A stretch of DNA of 64,000 bases from Colwellia sp. PAMC 21821 (GTDB taxonomy: Bacteria; Pseudomonadota; Gammaproteobacteria; Enterobacterales; Alteromonadaceae). Under the pieces are notes generated by a model. The model was not told the DNA's origin. It did not search any database and was given only the letters and a program-made list of their open reading frames with translations. The position numbers and the translations under genes are program-made. Of this stretch, positions 19,458 to 28,076 are shown piece after piece. Where the stretch lies: positions 2,480,001-2,544,000 of the forward strand of contig NZ_CP014943.1 in the NCBI RefSeq assembly GCF_002077175.1, in the 5' to 3' direction. Numbering within the stretch: the stretch's first letter is position 1; every line of letters starts with the position of its first letter.

Positions 19458-20573
19458 TCAGTTTTGATTATTGCCATCTTCAATATCTTTAGGTGCTTCA
19501 AGCCCAGGTATGGAGTGTTCTACTTTGAGGCTATAAGCCTCAATAAATGCGTTTTTAAGTATACCGTAAATAGCATCCAGAACAGACACACTAGGATCGT
19601 CAAGTGATCCCTTAATGGGCAAACGTGTTGCAACTAAGTCTCTACTGTCATTTTCGAATAAGCTAGCTAATGCCCCCCCAATCAAATCAACTAAAAGTAA
19701 AACAGGATTATCACCATCTTCAACCACGTCTTCATGCCAAGAGAAAACATCTAATTCATATATCCCCGCTTTAACGTAACCGTTAAGCTCACCATCAACA
19801 GACTTTAATTCGCTAGCCATATCAATTTGGCCTGCTTCAAAATCAAAAGGGGCATAGTACTTAATTATTTCATCAATATAAGCCACCGGAAGCTTAGCCA
19901 TTTCAAGGTTGATATCAAAAGTTGGCTTTGTTGTATTAGGGTCAAAGCTTGCGTTTAGCACAAGTTTAGTGCGGTTTTGTATATCGCCTGTCATATCAAC
20001 TTTAGCAATGGTGCCCGGACCTTTAGCGTTGGCTATATTAGTGACATTGAGCTGAATATTTTGTACCGCTAGCTCAGCGCGTTTTAGTTTTGACTTAGCG
20101 TCGATGGTAAAAGTGCCACTTTTTATGGTCAGCTTATTTATCGTAAAAGGACTAAGGTTTCGGGCTAAGCCTAACCATGTTTTTTCATCGGTAATAGCTT
20201 TCGACTCAAACACTTTATCTTGAGGTCGGTCATATAAGCTGACCACTGGCTTTACTAAAACTATAGCAGTAACCAAGTGACCCTTTAATAGGGCACTCCA
20301 CAATATTGAGATATCAATACGCTCTGCAGTAAATAAAGGTAAATCTTGCCCGTCACCGGTCTGACGAATATTAGCCTGATGTATAGTATAGGAACCCATA
20401 AAAATAGCTAAATCAACATCGGCTACTGTGCCACTAACACCATCAGTTTGTTCAATGGTTCGGTTTACATACCAGGTAACTAAGCTTGGTGCTGAAATTC
20501 TAACAATGAGTAAAAGAAGTAACACGGTGGTAATGACGACAGAAGATATTTTAATCGACTTATTCCAATTCAT
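19458..20573 (-). CDS. AsmA/DUF748-like membrane-anchored periplasmic protein
   Basis: 371 aa. One N-terminal transmembrane helix at about 10-30 anchors a long periplasmic domain. The pattern of short beta strands (TVADVDLAIFMGSYTIHQANI; AELAVQNIQLNVTNIANAKG; FDINLEMAKLPVAYIDEIIKYYAPFDFEAGQIDMASEL, cited by key segments) is typical of AsmA-like/DUF748 proteins, which are linked to envelope lipid transport and homeostasis. The protein is shorter than most DUF748 members. It stands alone on the minus strand between two stress-type plus-strand genes. The role is inferred only from fold resemblance. Confidence 0.7.
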   Translation of the reverse strand: MNWNKSIKISSVVITTVLLLLLIVRISAPSLVTWYVNRTIEQTDGVSGTVADVDLAIFMGSYTIHQANIRQTGDGQDLPLFTAERIDISILWSALLKGHLVTAIVLVKPVVSLYDRPQDKVFESKAITDEKTWLGLARNLSPFTINKLTIKSGTFTIDAKSKLKRAELAVQNIQLNVTNIANAKGPGTIAKVDMTGDIQNRTKLVLNASFDPNTTKPTFDINLEMAKLPVAYIDEIIKYYAPFDFEAGQIDMASELKSVDGELNGYVKAGIYELDVFSWHEDVVEDGDNPVLLLVDLIGGALASLFENDSRDLVATRLPIKGSLDDPSVSVLDAIYGILKNAFIEAYSLKVEHSIPGLEAPKDIEDGNNQN

Positions 20574-21337
20574 ATTTACATTCCTTTTACTTAGTGATTA
20601 GCAATTATTTTTAGCCATGACTCAAACAATATGGATGATACTGGGCATGTAGCCCAATAACATTAGAGAATATTCAGTAGTAAAGCTTTAGTTATTCCTA
20701 CCTTTAGAACACTCCAATAGGGGGTAATCATATAGTGGTAAAATAGGCGAAATAACGATTTTTTACCGTGTTATTGGCTTAAACTGATTTAATAAATACA
20801 AATAAATTTGTGCTACATCTTTATCCACTACGTTTCGATACTACTTAGTAAAGTATTAAAGCAAATGCTATACCAGCGATTTTTATAACGCATGGTTAAG
20901 TTATAACGTATTGATTTTTGGTTTTTTTTAATCTATGGCAGGCACTATCTAGAGCATGTATACATCAAATTATGTAATCGCTGGAGTAATAATTTAGTTT
21001 TTTTGTAATCTTTACCCAAAAGGTGAGTAAATGTGATGGTTCTGGTTGTGAGTAAACCGTACAAATTTTGTTTCAGAGAATATTGTAATGATTGCAATAT
21101 TCAGTTGACCGCAGGTCAATGCAACATAAGAGTCATAAGCAGTTGACACCTTATATAGCCTAGCTTTATGTGTAATTTTTATCAATTACATTAATTTAGG
21201 TGGAATTGATACAAATTACGATTAAAAACGTATATCACAAAGGGTGGTATTTAAATTGCTAACAACTACGCAGAGCTACATAAAATTGTAAATAGACTAC
21301 GAAAGTAACAGACGATAAAAATAGAGGTTTAACTAAT
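20574..21337. other. 764-bp AT-rich divergent intergenic region
   Basis: No gene seen. It contains two adjacent inverted repeats at 21078-21102 and 21105-21119 and a TTGACA hexamer at 21143, discussed as possible control sites for the downstream yihY-like gene. Confidence 0.5.
21078..21119. promoter_or_regulatory. Paired inverted repeats upstream of yihY-like gene
   Basis: GAATATTG-N9-CAATATTC (21078-21102) is followed 2 bp later by TTGACC-GCA-GGTCAA (21105-21119). Both are perfect and operator-sized; the factor is unknown. Confidence 0.4.
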
Positions 21338-22273
21338 ATGAGTTCAGACAATAAAGTTATGCACCCAAAAGAGTTTTCGCTAGCAAACTGGTGGCAAATA
21401 ACCAAGCGCGTTATGCACAAGGTTGAGCAAGACAATATGTCACTTATCGCTGCGGGTGTGGCGTTTTATTTTTTATTAGCTATTTTTCCATTATTAGCAG
21501 CCTTAGTGTCTATGTATGGCCTTTTTACCGATCAAGAAACCCTTATTCAGCATATGAATCTTTTGGTTGGTGTTATACCAGAGCAAAGTCGGGAAATATT
21601 AGAGGCTCAGGTTGAAAGTATTCTATCGACTGATGATAGTGCATTAAGTTTAGGCTTTTTATTTAGTTTTTTATTGGCTATTTGGAGTGGTGGAAAAGGC
21701 TCTGTTGCGTTAATTAGCGCATGTAATATAAGTTATCAGGAAAGTAAAAAACGTTCATTTTTCAAAATGGTGCTAGTGCGAACATCACTTACACTTGCAA
21801 CCATATTAACAATGCTCTTGATGCTACTCATGATTGTAGTTATTCCATTAGCGCTCAGTGTACTCGGCGAAACAAGCGAATCATTATTAGGCTGGATCAC
21901 TTGGCCAATATTGTTAATTGTATTTAATTTTTCGCTTGCCAGTTTATACAAATACGCACCTCATCGTGCATCAGCTAAATGGCGTTGGACTACGCCAGGC
22001 GCATTTTTAGCTACCTTATTTTGGCTAGTAGGATCGTATTTTTTCAACTTGTACATTACTGACTATGCCAGTTATAACGAAACTTATGGTTCAATGGGTG
22101 GAGTAGTCATTTTATTAATGTGGTTTTATGTCACCGCTTTTACTATTTTACTGGGTGCTGCGATCAACGCATCTACAGAGTTACAAACTGAAGCAGATAC
22201 CACCACTGGCACTGACAAACCTAAAGGAGAAAGAGGGGCGTATGTCGCTGACAATGGCCCTGAAGACTTGTAG
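21338..22273 (+). CDS. YihY/BrkB family inner-membrane protein
   Basis: 311 aa, about six transmembrane helices (near 40-65, 105-125, 145-170, 185-205, 215-240, 250-275). The N-terminal segment DNMSLIAAGVAFYFLLAIFP matches the YihY/UPF0761 signature, and the C-terminal YGSMGGVVILLMWFYVTAFTILLGAAINA is also characteristic. The family was once called ribonuclease BN in error; its real function is unknown. The hydrophilic tail after about 280 is likely cytoplasmic. RBS AGAGG precedes the ATG. Confidence 0.9.
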   Translation: MSSDNKVMHPKEFSLANWWQITKRVMHKVEQDNMSLIAAGVAFYFLLAIFPLLAALVSMYGLFTDQETLIQHMNLLVGVIPEQSREILEAQVESILSTDDSALSLGFLFSFLLAIWSGGKGSVALISACNISYQESKKRSFFKMVLVRTSLTLATILTMLLMLLMIVVIPLALSVLGETSESLLGWITWPILLIVFNFSLASLYKYAPHRASAKWRWTTPGAFLATLFWLVGSYFFNLYITDYASYNETYGSMGGVVILLMWFYVTAFTILLGAAINASTELQTEADTTTGTDKPKGERGAYVADNGPEDL

Positions 22274-22509
22274 AAATAAATGATTTATCGATAGGTTTGT
22301 GTTGTGAAATATATATGTTGTTAAATATATGCGTTGGTTAGCAACTTACTGATAAATTGATATTATATTGAGAGTAGTCAGAAATTTTTGTCATAGTGGT
22401 TATCAGTAACTACTATAAACCACGATAAATAACTATAAATGACAACTATAAATGGCAAAGATGAGTAAACTACTCAATATGTGTAGCTAGGTAAGTAATA
22501 GTAAGGGTA

Positions 22510-23187
22510 TTAATTGTTACGCTTACTATTCTTAATTTCTGTTAGTAAAACACTGTAATCGGTAATTGACGGGTAATCATGGAATACATTGCTGGCTTTT
22601 TTGCTATCTGGATTTGCTACCGCCAATAACTGCCCAATGCCATAGGTTTTTGCCGAATCAAGTATAACTAGGCTGTCATCAACAAAAAGTGTGCTTTTTA
22701 ACGCAAAACCATGTTTTTCTTGTAAACGTTGCCAGAGCACTTGCGACTCTTTCGTTACCCCAAATTCGTGCGTAGAGTACAGCGTATCAAAGTACTTATC
22801 TAATGATGTACGTTCTATTTTTAGCGATAAACTGTCAGGGTGAGCATTGGTAACAAGCACTACGTCACGGCCTGATGACTTTAGCGCGACTAGAAAATCA
22901 TGGGCGTCAGTGCGTAATTGAATTAAATGCTGTATTTCACGTTTTAAGTCGGTGATCGACAATTGTGTTTGCTCAGCCCAATAATCTAGGCAGTACCAAT
23001 CTATTGTACCTGCAACTTTTTGGTAGTGAGTCATGAGTGATGCTTTAGCCTCAGCCAAACTTACGCCGTGCAATTCGCTGTAGCGTTGTGGTAAATGGTG
23101 TAGCCAAAAATGGTTATCAAAATGCAAATCGAGTATCGTGCCATCCATATCCAGTAAAACAGTTGAAATTTTTGACCAATCAAGCAT
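22510..23187 (-). CDS. yrfG: HAD-family GMP/IMP nucleotidase YrfG
   Basis: 225-aa HAD hydrolase. The catalytic motif DMDGTILDLHFDN is close to the N-terminus; motif II is the T in VLVTNAHP and the acidic motif is LFVDDS. In E. coli YrfG dephosphorylates purine nucleotides. The ATG at 23187 is chosen because AGGGA precedes it and the product then begins MLDWSKISTVLLDMDGT, as in the family; a longer frame up to 23268 adds 27 unlikely residues. Divergent from nudE. Confidence 0.92.
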   Translation of the reverse strand: MLDWSKISTVLLDMDGTILDLHFDNHFWLHHLPQRYSELHGVSLAEAKASLMTHYQKVAGTIDWYCLDYWAEQTQLSITDLKREIQHLIQLRTDAHDFLVALKSSGRDVVLVTNAHPDSLSLKIERTSLDKYFDTLYSTHEFGVTKESQVLWQRLQEKHGFALKSTLFVDDSLVILDSAKTYGIGQLLAVANPDSKKASNVFHDYPSITDYSVLLTEIKNSKRNN

Positions 23188-23358
23188 AGATTTTTCCCTA
23201 GGAACACGTTTATTATAGGTTATCGAAATTAGATAAATTTTAGCGAGATTGCTATTATACCCAAGCATCTTGGTTATGTATTCAATGTTATCGTGCTATG
23301 GTTAAACTTTAGTTTTTCTATAATAAATATCACTTAAGTTGTTGCAATAAAGGGCGTT

Positions 23359-23916
23359 ATGACAACAAAAAAAGTACTACCTCAAATTACAGCACGCAAG
23401 CAGGTTGCTAAAAGTCGTTTATTTGCCATTGAGCAAATCGATTTAACCTTCTCTAATGGCGAAAAGCGTGAATATGAATGTATGTCTGGCAAAGGCAGAG
23501 GAGCAGTGATGATCGTTCCTATGCTAGATCAACATACCATGTTACTGGTGCGAGAATACTGTGGCGGCACCCATACTTATGAGCTCGGCTTTCCAAAGGG
23601 GCTAATTGATGCTGGCGAAAGTGCGGCAGAAGCGGCTAATCGTGAATTAAAAGAAGAAATTGGCTATGGTGCTGAAAAATTAACATCAGTCCATACCGTT
23701 GCCATGGCCCCAGCATTTTTTGATGCTAAAATGACTATTTTTCTCGCAGAAAATCTCTATGCCGAAAAGTTGCCCGGTGATGAACCAGAAGCGTTAGAAA
23801 TAGTACCTTGGCCACTAGCAAATTATCGTCAGTTATTGCAAGAGCAAGATTTCAATGAATCGCGCAGCATTGCCGCTTTGTTATTAGTAAAAGATCACTT
23901 AGGAGGTATTTTATGA
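23359..23916 (+). CDS. nudE: ADP compounds hydrolase NudE (Nudix)
   Basis: 185-aa Nudix hydrolase; NudE acts on ADP-ribose, NADH and Ap3A. The Nudix box GX5EX7REUXEEXGU runs from G81 to G102 (E87, R95-E96, E99-E100). The stop overlaps the start of cysQ by 4 bp, so the two are translationally coupled. This nudE-cysQ pair suits removal of nucleotide by-products. Confidence 0.95.
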   Translation: MTTKKVLPQITARKQVAKSRLFAIEQIDLTFSNGEKREYECMSGKGRGAVMIVPMLDQHTMLLVREYCGGTHTYELGFPKGLIDAGESAAEAANRELKEEIGYGAEKLTSVHTVAMAPAFFDAKMTIFLAENLYAEKLPGDEPEALEIVPWPLANYRQLLQEQDFNESRSIAALLLVKDHLGGIL

Positions 23917-24737
23917 ACCAAGAAAGGTTACTGTCTATAGCACTCGAAAGTGCCAAAAAAGCGGGGCAAGAAGTCTCTCGTTATTATAAAAATGGCAATT
24001 ATACCGCCGAAATAAAAGACGATAACAGCCCAGTGACGAGTGCTGATATCGCTGCAAATGATATTTTAATGGATGAGTTAAAAAGATTAACGCCCGATAT
24101 CCCCATTATTTCTGAAGAAGTAGGGGCATTAGACCTTGCCCAACGAAGTAAATGGGCGCGCTATTGGTTGTTAGACCCTATTGATGGCACCGGTGAGTTT
24201 ATTGCTGGCAGTGGCGACTTTGCGGTTAACGTGGCGTTAGTTGAGAATGGTTGGCCAAGTATTGGTGTTATTCATGCGCCTGACCATCAATTAACGTATT
24301 ATGCGCAAAATAATTTGGGTGCCTTTAAAGAAAACGATTCAGGTAGTCATAAAATACAAGTGGCGCATTATGATGGCCAACGTCGTATTAAAGTGGCGAT
24401 CAGCCGTCGCCAAGATATTAACTTGATGGGTCAGTACTTAAATAGCGACTATGACTTCGACCATGTCGCTTTAGGTAGTTGCTCGCTAAAAAATTGCTTA
24501 ATTGCCGAAGGCGGAGCTGATTGTTATTTACGTGTTGGACCAACAGGTGAGTGGGATACCGGCGCAAGTCATTGTATAATAGAGCAAGCTGGCGGTAGTA
24601 TTATCGACAGTGAATTTAATCCGTTAACTTATAATCAACGTGAGACTTTGATGCAGCCTGATTTTTTATCGTTAGGGAATAAAGAAATTCCTTGGCAAGA
24701 TATTATTAAACAGCATAAAGCAACACGTAAAATTTAA
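23913..24737 (+). CDS. cysQ: 3'(2'),5'-bisphosphate nucleotidase CysQ
   Basis: Converts PAP to AMP during sulfate assimilation and recycles PAPS. 274 aa of the inositol-monophosphatase fold. The metal-binding motifs are SEEVG (E in motif 1), DPIDGTGEF (motif 2) and WDTGASHCIIEQAGG (motif 3). Magnesium dependence and lithium sensitivity follow from the family. Coupled to nudE by the 4-bp overlap, with GGAGG as ribosome site inside nudE. Confidence 0.95.
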   Translation: MNQERLLSIALESAKKAGQEVSRYYKNGNYTAEIKDDNSPVTSADIAANDILMDELKRLTPDIPIISEEVGALDLAQRSKWARYWLLDPIDGTGEFIAGSGDFAVNVALVENGWPSIGVIHAPDHQLTYYAQNNLGAFKENDSGSHKIQVAHYDGQRRIKVAISRRQDINLMGQYLNSDYDFDHVALGSCSLKNCLIAEGGADCYLRVGPTGEWDTGASHCIIEQAGGSIIDSEFNPLTYNQRETLMQPDFLSLGNKEIPWQDIIKQHKATRKI

Positions 24738-24818
24738 TAACAACCTAAACCATAAATAACTCGTTATTTGTTTTGGGTCTAAATACCAGGTGAAAACCTA
24801 ACAGACATGGAGTACATA

Positions 24819-25400
24819 ATGCGCCAAACAGCTTTAATTTTAATTACCTTACTTGCGATTTCGACAAGTTTACCGGCTTTAGCTGCATGGAAGCTCGACG
24901 ATTCAAGTTCTCAACTTAGCTTTATGTCAGTTAAAAAAGAGACTATTGCCGAAAATCATAGCTTTACAAAACTTTCAGGAAATATTGACGAGCATGCACA
25001 AGTTAATATTAGTGTTGATCTAGCCAGCGTAGATACCAATATTGCTATTCGTGATGATCGAATGAAAAACTTCGTTTTTGAAACGAGTAAATATAGCGCA
25101 GCAAGTTTCACTACCGCGCTTGATAAATCATTACTTAAAAGCTTAAAAGTTGGTCAAGAAAAAAAGCTAAGTATCAGTGGTACAGTCGCTTTTCATGGTC
25201 AGCAACAACCGGTAACTATTGACGTGAATGTGGTTAAGTTAAGTGCAGATAAAATATTGGTGAATACGATAAAGCCATTTTTTATTCAAGCGGATGCTTT
25301 TGGCGTAGTAGCCGGCATTAATAAACTTAAAGAATTAGCTTCTCTACCGAGTATCAATTATGTCGTGCCGGTAAGCTTTTCAGTAGTATTTACTCGTTAA
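24819..25400 (+). CDS. YceI-like periplasmic protein
   Basis: 193 aa with a clear Sec signal peptide (MRQTALILITLLAISTSLPALA-A). The mature part WKLDDSSSQLSFMSVKK and repeated beta strands fit the YceI lipocalin-like fold, which binds polyisoprenoid or other lipids. The ATG at 24819 has GGAG 6 nt upstream and is preferred to the one at 24807. Its own terminator follows. Ligand unknown. Confidence 0.8.
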   Translation: MRQTALILITLLAISTSLPALAAWKLDDSSSQLSFMSVKKETIAENHSFTKLSGNIDEHAQVNISVDLASVDTNIAIRDDRMKNFVFETSKYSAASFTTALDKSLLKSLKVGQEKKLSISGTVAFHGQQQPVTIDVNVVKLSADKILVNTIKPFFIQADAFGVVAGINKLKELASLPSINYVVPVSFSVVFTR

Positions 25401-25424
25401 GTAAATACGGTATTACTCTTTATT

Positions 25425-25450
25425 AAAGGCACTTAATCAGTGCCTTTTTT
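25425..25450 (+). terminator. Rho-independent terminator after the YceI-like gene
   Basis: Stem AAAGGCACT / AGTGCCTTT with a 5-nt loop and a T6 run. Confidence 0.9.
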
Positions 25451-25460
25451 ATGGATAAAA

Positions 25461-25545
25461 TATAGTGCTTACAGAGTGTTTATATAGTGTTTATATAGTG
25501 CTTATATATTGATTAAATAGTGCTTATATATTGATTAAATAGTGT
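25461..25545. repeat. Short tandem repeats between YceI-like gene and yheU
   Basis: Two exact 22-bp units (25495-25516 and 25517-25538, beginning ATAGTGCTTATATATTGATT) plus degenerate ATAGTGTTT/ATAGTGCTT copies on both sides. Confidence 0.8.
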
Positions 25546-25782
25546 TTAAGCGCTTTCTTCAGCGTCTTCTACAAATTGATCTGCGGGCAAAATATTAACC
25601 GTTTCATGTAATTCAGAGTAAACCAAAAGCGCGGTGCCTTGTTTTAATTGCTGATGTACTTGGGCTATTTTATCGTTTAGCGATACATCTTCACTACCAT
25701 ATTCAGTACCTTCTCTTAGGACAAAATTTTCTATAATGGCACTTAAGGTCTCGGCAGTTAATTGTTCTAAAGGAATAATCAT
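25546..25782 (-). CDS. yheU: YheU family small protein (UPF0270)
   Basis: 78 aa, starting MIIPLEQLTAETLSAIIENFVLREGTEYG; the MIIPxxxLxxExLxxLIExFVxREGTDYG pattern defines the family. Function unknown. The start overlaps the yheT stop by 4 bp, as in the E. coli yheT-yheU arrangement. Confidence 0.93.
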   Translation of the reverse strand: MIIPLEQLTAETLSAIIENFVLREGTEYGSEDVSLNDKIAQVHQQLKQGTALLVYSELHETVNILPADQFVEDAEESA

Positions 25783-26750
25783 AAATAGCTCTTAAAAAAC
25801 TCGGGTATACGTTGCTCTAGCCAAAATTGTGGCTTAAAGGGATTTTTACCACTAATGAAACCAACATGACCGCCGCGAGTACTCACTTCAAATGTAATCT
25901 GTTTCGGCAAGGTCGTAATAGCGGTGGTATTTTCATGACATAAAAATGGGTCATCGGTCGCGTGAATAATCAAACATGGGGTAGATATCTGTTTAAGCAC
26001 ATCTCGACCACTCGCTTGTCGATAATAGTCGTTTGCATCAATAAAGCCATTAATAGGTGCGGTGACCATTTGATCAAAATCACGAATAGAGCGCACTTTA
26101 TTTAAATGGTTTCTATCTATATTACTCAGTAAATTGGCATTTATTTTTTTAACCGTACTTGCTCTAAGCATATCAACTAAGTACTTTTGATAAACACGAG
26201 AAAAACCTCGGTTAATTCTGTTGCTGCAACTTGATAGGTCAAGTGGAGCACAAATAACACAAGCAACTTGATAGATGTTCTCTTTGTGCTCAGCTAAATA
26301 TTTTGTTAATACATTACCGCCAAGTGAAAAACCAATAATGGCTTTTTTTGCTTGTGGGTAATTACTAGCAAGGTATTGGCTAAAGAAGTCTACATCACAA
26401 GTTTGGCCGCTATGATAGGATTTAGCCATGCGATTAGGTCGACCGCTGCAACCACGAAAATGCATTAAAACACCGACCCAACCTTGCGCTTTAATGGCAG
26501 ATAACATGCCTTTTGCATAATGGCTGTTTTTTGAGCCTTCTAAGCCATGTAATACTGCAACAATAGGGCGAGAACATGTTGGGTTGACCTGTTCGGTCCA
26601 TGCCAAATCTACGAAGTCACCATCGGGTAACTCTAACGTTTCAGTCGTAGTGTCAATAGTGTGACCACGCCTGAAAAACTTAGCGGCAATGGTTTGTAAG
26701 TGAGCGTTTTTTAGCCACCAAGCTGGGCTGAAAGAACTTTTGGTAAACAT
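25779..26750 (-). CDS. yheT: YheT family alpha/beta hydrolase
   Basis: 323 aa. N-terminal FSPAWWLKNAHLQTIAAKFFRR is the YheT signature. The nucleophile elbow is GFSLGG (Ser near residue 142), with acid D in HATDDPFL and His in RGGHVGF completing the triad. Predicted esterase or hydrolase with unknown natural substrate. It forms an operon with yheU; in enterobacteria both sit beside yheS, which here lies 1.3 kb upstream with two extra genes in between. Confidence 0.92.
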   Translation of the reverse strand: MFTKSSFSPAWWLKNAHLQTIAAKFFRRGHTIDTTTETLELPDGDFVDLAWTEQVNPTCSRPIVAVLHGLEGSKNSHYAKGMLSAIKAQGWVGVLMHFRGCSGRPNRMAKSYHSGQTCDVDFFSQYLASNYPQAKKAIIGFSLGGNVLTKYLAEHKENIYQVACVICAPLDLSSCSNRINRGFSRVYQKYLVDMLRASTVKKINANLLSNIDRNHLNKVRSIRDFDQMVTAPINGFIDANDYYRQASGRDVLKQISTPCLIIHATDDPFLCHENTTAITTLPKQITFEVSTRGGHVGFISGKNPFKPQFWLEQRIPEFFKSYL

Positions 26751-26884
26751 AACGAGGTAATAGCGTGTAATACAAAAGTTTATTGTACGTTAAAATTTAG
26801 CTATTGCCCACCGTTTGGCAATGCCTGAACTCGGTACCTATTATTGCTAATAAAGGTCGTTAGCAATAATGGCAAAAAGCTACG

Positions 26885-27016
26885 TTATTTTATATCGTCA
26901 TTAATTTGTTTTAAGAAGTAATAAACGTAAAAGCTACAAATGCCTAGTACAGTGGCTAAGCCAATAAATGAAATTATTACGACGGGGTCGTTCAATAGCA
27001 TATCTACAAAATTCAT
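26885..27016 (-). CDS. DUF3149-like single-span membrane microprotein, 43 aa
   Basis: Short gene easily missed by length cut-offs. It begins MNFVDMLLNDPVVIISFIGL, then ATVLGICSFYVYYFLKQINDD, giving one transmembrane helix of about 25 residues with a positively charged end, which matches the small DUF3149 family as I know it. The ATG has GGAG 6 nt upstream. A TTGAT-N4-ATCA element at 27079-27092, 63 bp upstream, resembles an FNR/EtrA site. Function unknown; oxygen-linked expression is an inference. Confidence 0.75.
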   Translation of the reverse strand: MNFVDMLLNDPVVIISFIGLATVLGICSFYVYYFLKQINDDIK

Positions 27017-27078
27017 AACTTACTCCAATAAGTCTCTTTGTTAGGCAACTATTATAAGTAATAATCAAGTACCGCTTA

Positions 27079-27092
27079 TTGATGTAGATCAC
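27079..27092 (-). promoter_or_regulatory. Candidate FNR/EtrA-type site
   Basis: TTGATGTAGATCAC matches TTGAT-N4-ATCAA at 9 of 10 fixed positions, located upstream of the 43-residue membrane protein gene. Confidence 0.4.
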
Positions 27093-27211
27093 GTTTAACA
27101 CTTCTTATGATGTGGGATGGTTACGACGTTAGCGCTTTAATTTTCAGTAGTGCGAAGAATTGATATTCCAATAGATTTGGCAGAACTTTATACCAATTTG
27201 AAAGCTAAAAA

Positions 27212-27237
27212 AAACCCGCTAACGTTTGTGCGGGTTT
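27212..27237 (-). terminator. Terminator of the Sel1-repeat gene
   Basis: Stem AAACCCGC / GCGGGTTT with a 10-nt loop; on the minus strand it is followed by a T8 run. Confidence 0.88.
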
Positions 27238-27270
27238 ATTTTATATTTTAGGATTTTTTAGGCGTTAGCC

Positions 27271-27993
27271 TTAAGGAATTTGTCTTAACTTCAATTCTCT
27301 TTGTTCGACTATTTTCCGATAAATAGCATCTGCTTTTTCACGGCTAGCTTTAATTTCGTCAACGGTTAACTTATGCTCGTCCATGTCGCGACTTTTTTCC
27401 GCCATTCTATAGGCGTTTTTAGCGGCAATAATATTCCAAATATATGACATTTCTGTGCTTTTAGCGACGCCTTTGCCTTCAAAATACATTAAGGCAAGGT
27501 TAAATTGTGCAAGGGCATAATTTTGATCAGCCGCTTTTTGGTACCAGCGTGAGGCTTGTAAATAATCACGCTGCACACCGCTGCCGTTATAGAGCATTAC
27601 GCCTAAGTTGAACTGGGCGCGCGGTAAGTCTTTCTTGGCCGCTTTCTCCATTAATGCATAAGCACTTTTTAAATCTTTTTTAACGACTTCGCCTTCACTG
27701 TAAAGCAAAGAAAGATCGAACAAAGCTTCTGAATAATTTTGTGATGCGGCTAAATGAAATAACTCTACTGCCTTGCTGCTGTTTTTAATTACGCCGTAAC
27801 CGTTTAAATAAATCAATGCCATTTGATATTGCGCCGGAGCATATTCTTCGGCAACTAAAGGTTCAAATTCAGCAATCGCGGCTTTAAATTCACCACGGTT
27901 TAGCTCATATATACCTAAATCTAAATCGGCGCTATATGCAGAACTCTGAGTCATTAGGGCAAAGCTGAGTGCTAGTAAGGTCAATTTTTTCAT
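27271..27993 (-). CDS. Secreted Sel1/TPR-like repeat protein
   Basis: 240 aa with a signal peptide (MKKLTLLALSFALMTQSSAYSA). About four to five Sel1-like repeats follow between residues 25 and 185, with the typical pattern AxxxLxxLYxxGxGVxKDxxxAxxxxxxAAxx (for example ALMYFEGKGVAKSTEMSY). The C-terminal 50 residues are a charged helix. Such proteins act as periplasmic protein-interaction scaffolds; the partner is unknown. It sits between yheS and the yheT-yheU pair. Confidence 0.88.
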   Translation of the reverse strand: MKKLTLLALSFALMTQSSAYSADLDLGIYELNRGEFKAAIAEFEPLVAEEYAPAQYQMALIYLNGYGVIKNSSKAVELFHLAASQNYSEALFDLSLLYSEGEVVKKDLKSAYALMEKAAKKDLPRAQFNLGVMLYNGSGVQRDYLQASRWYQKAADQNYALAQFNLALMYFEGKGVAKSTEMSYIWNIIAAKNAYRMAEKSRDMDEHKLTVDEIKASREKADAIYRKIVEQRELKLRQIP

Positions 27994-28076
27994 TATAATG
28001 TCCTATATTCCAGTGTGGTCGCCATTAAATGCAGTGACAAATGTCTTGCTGCAATATATTAAGTGTAGCAATAAAT

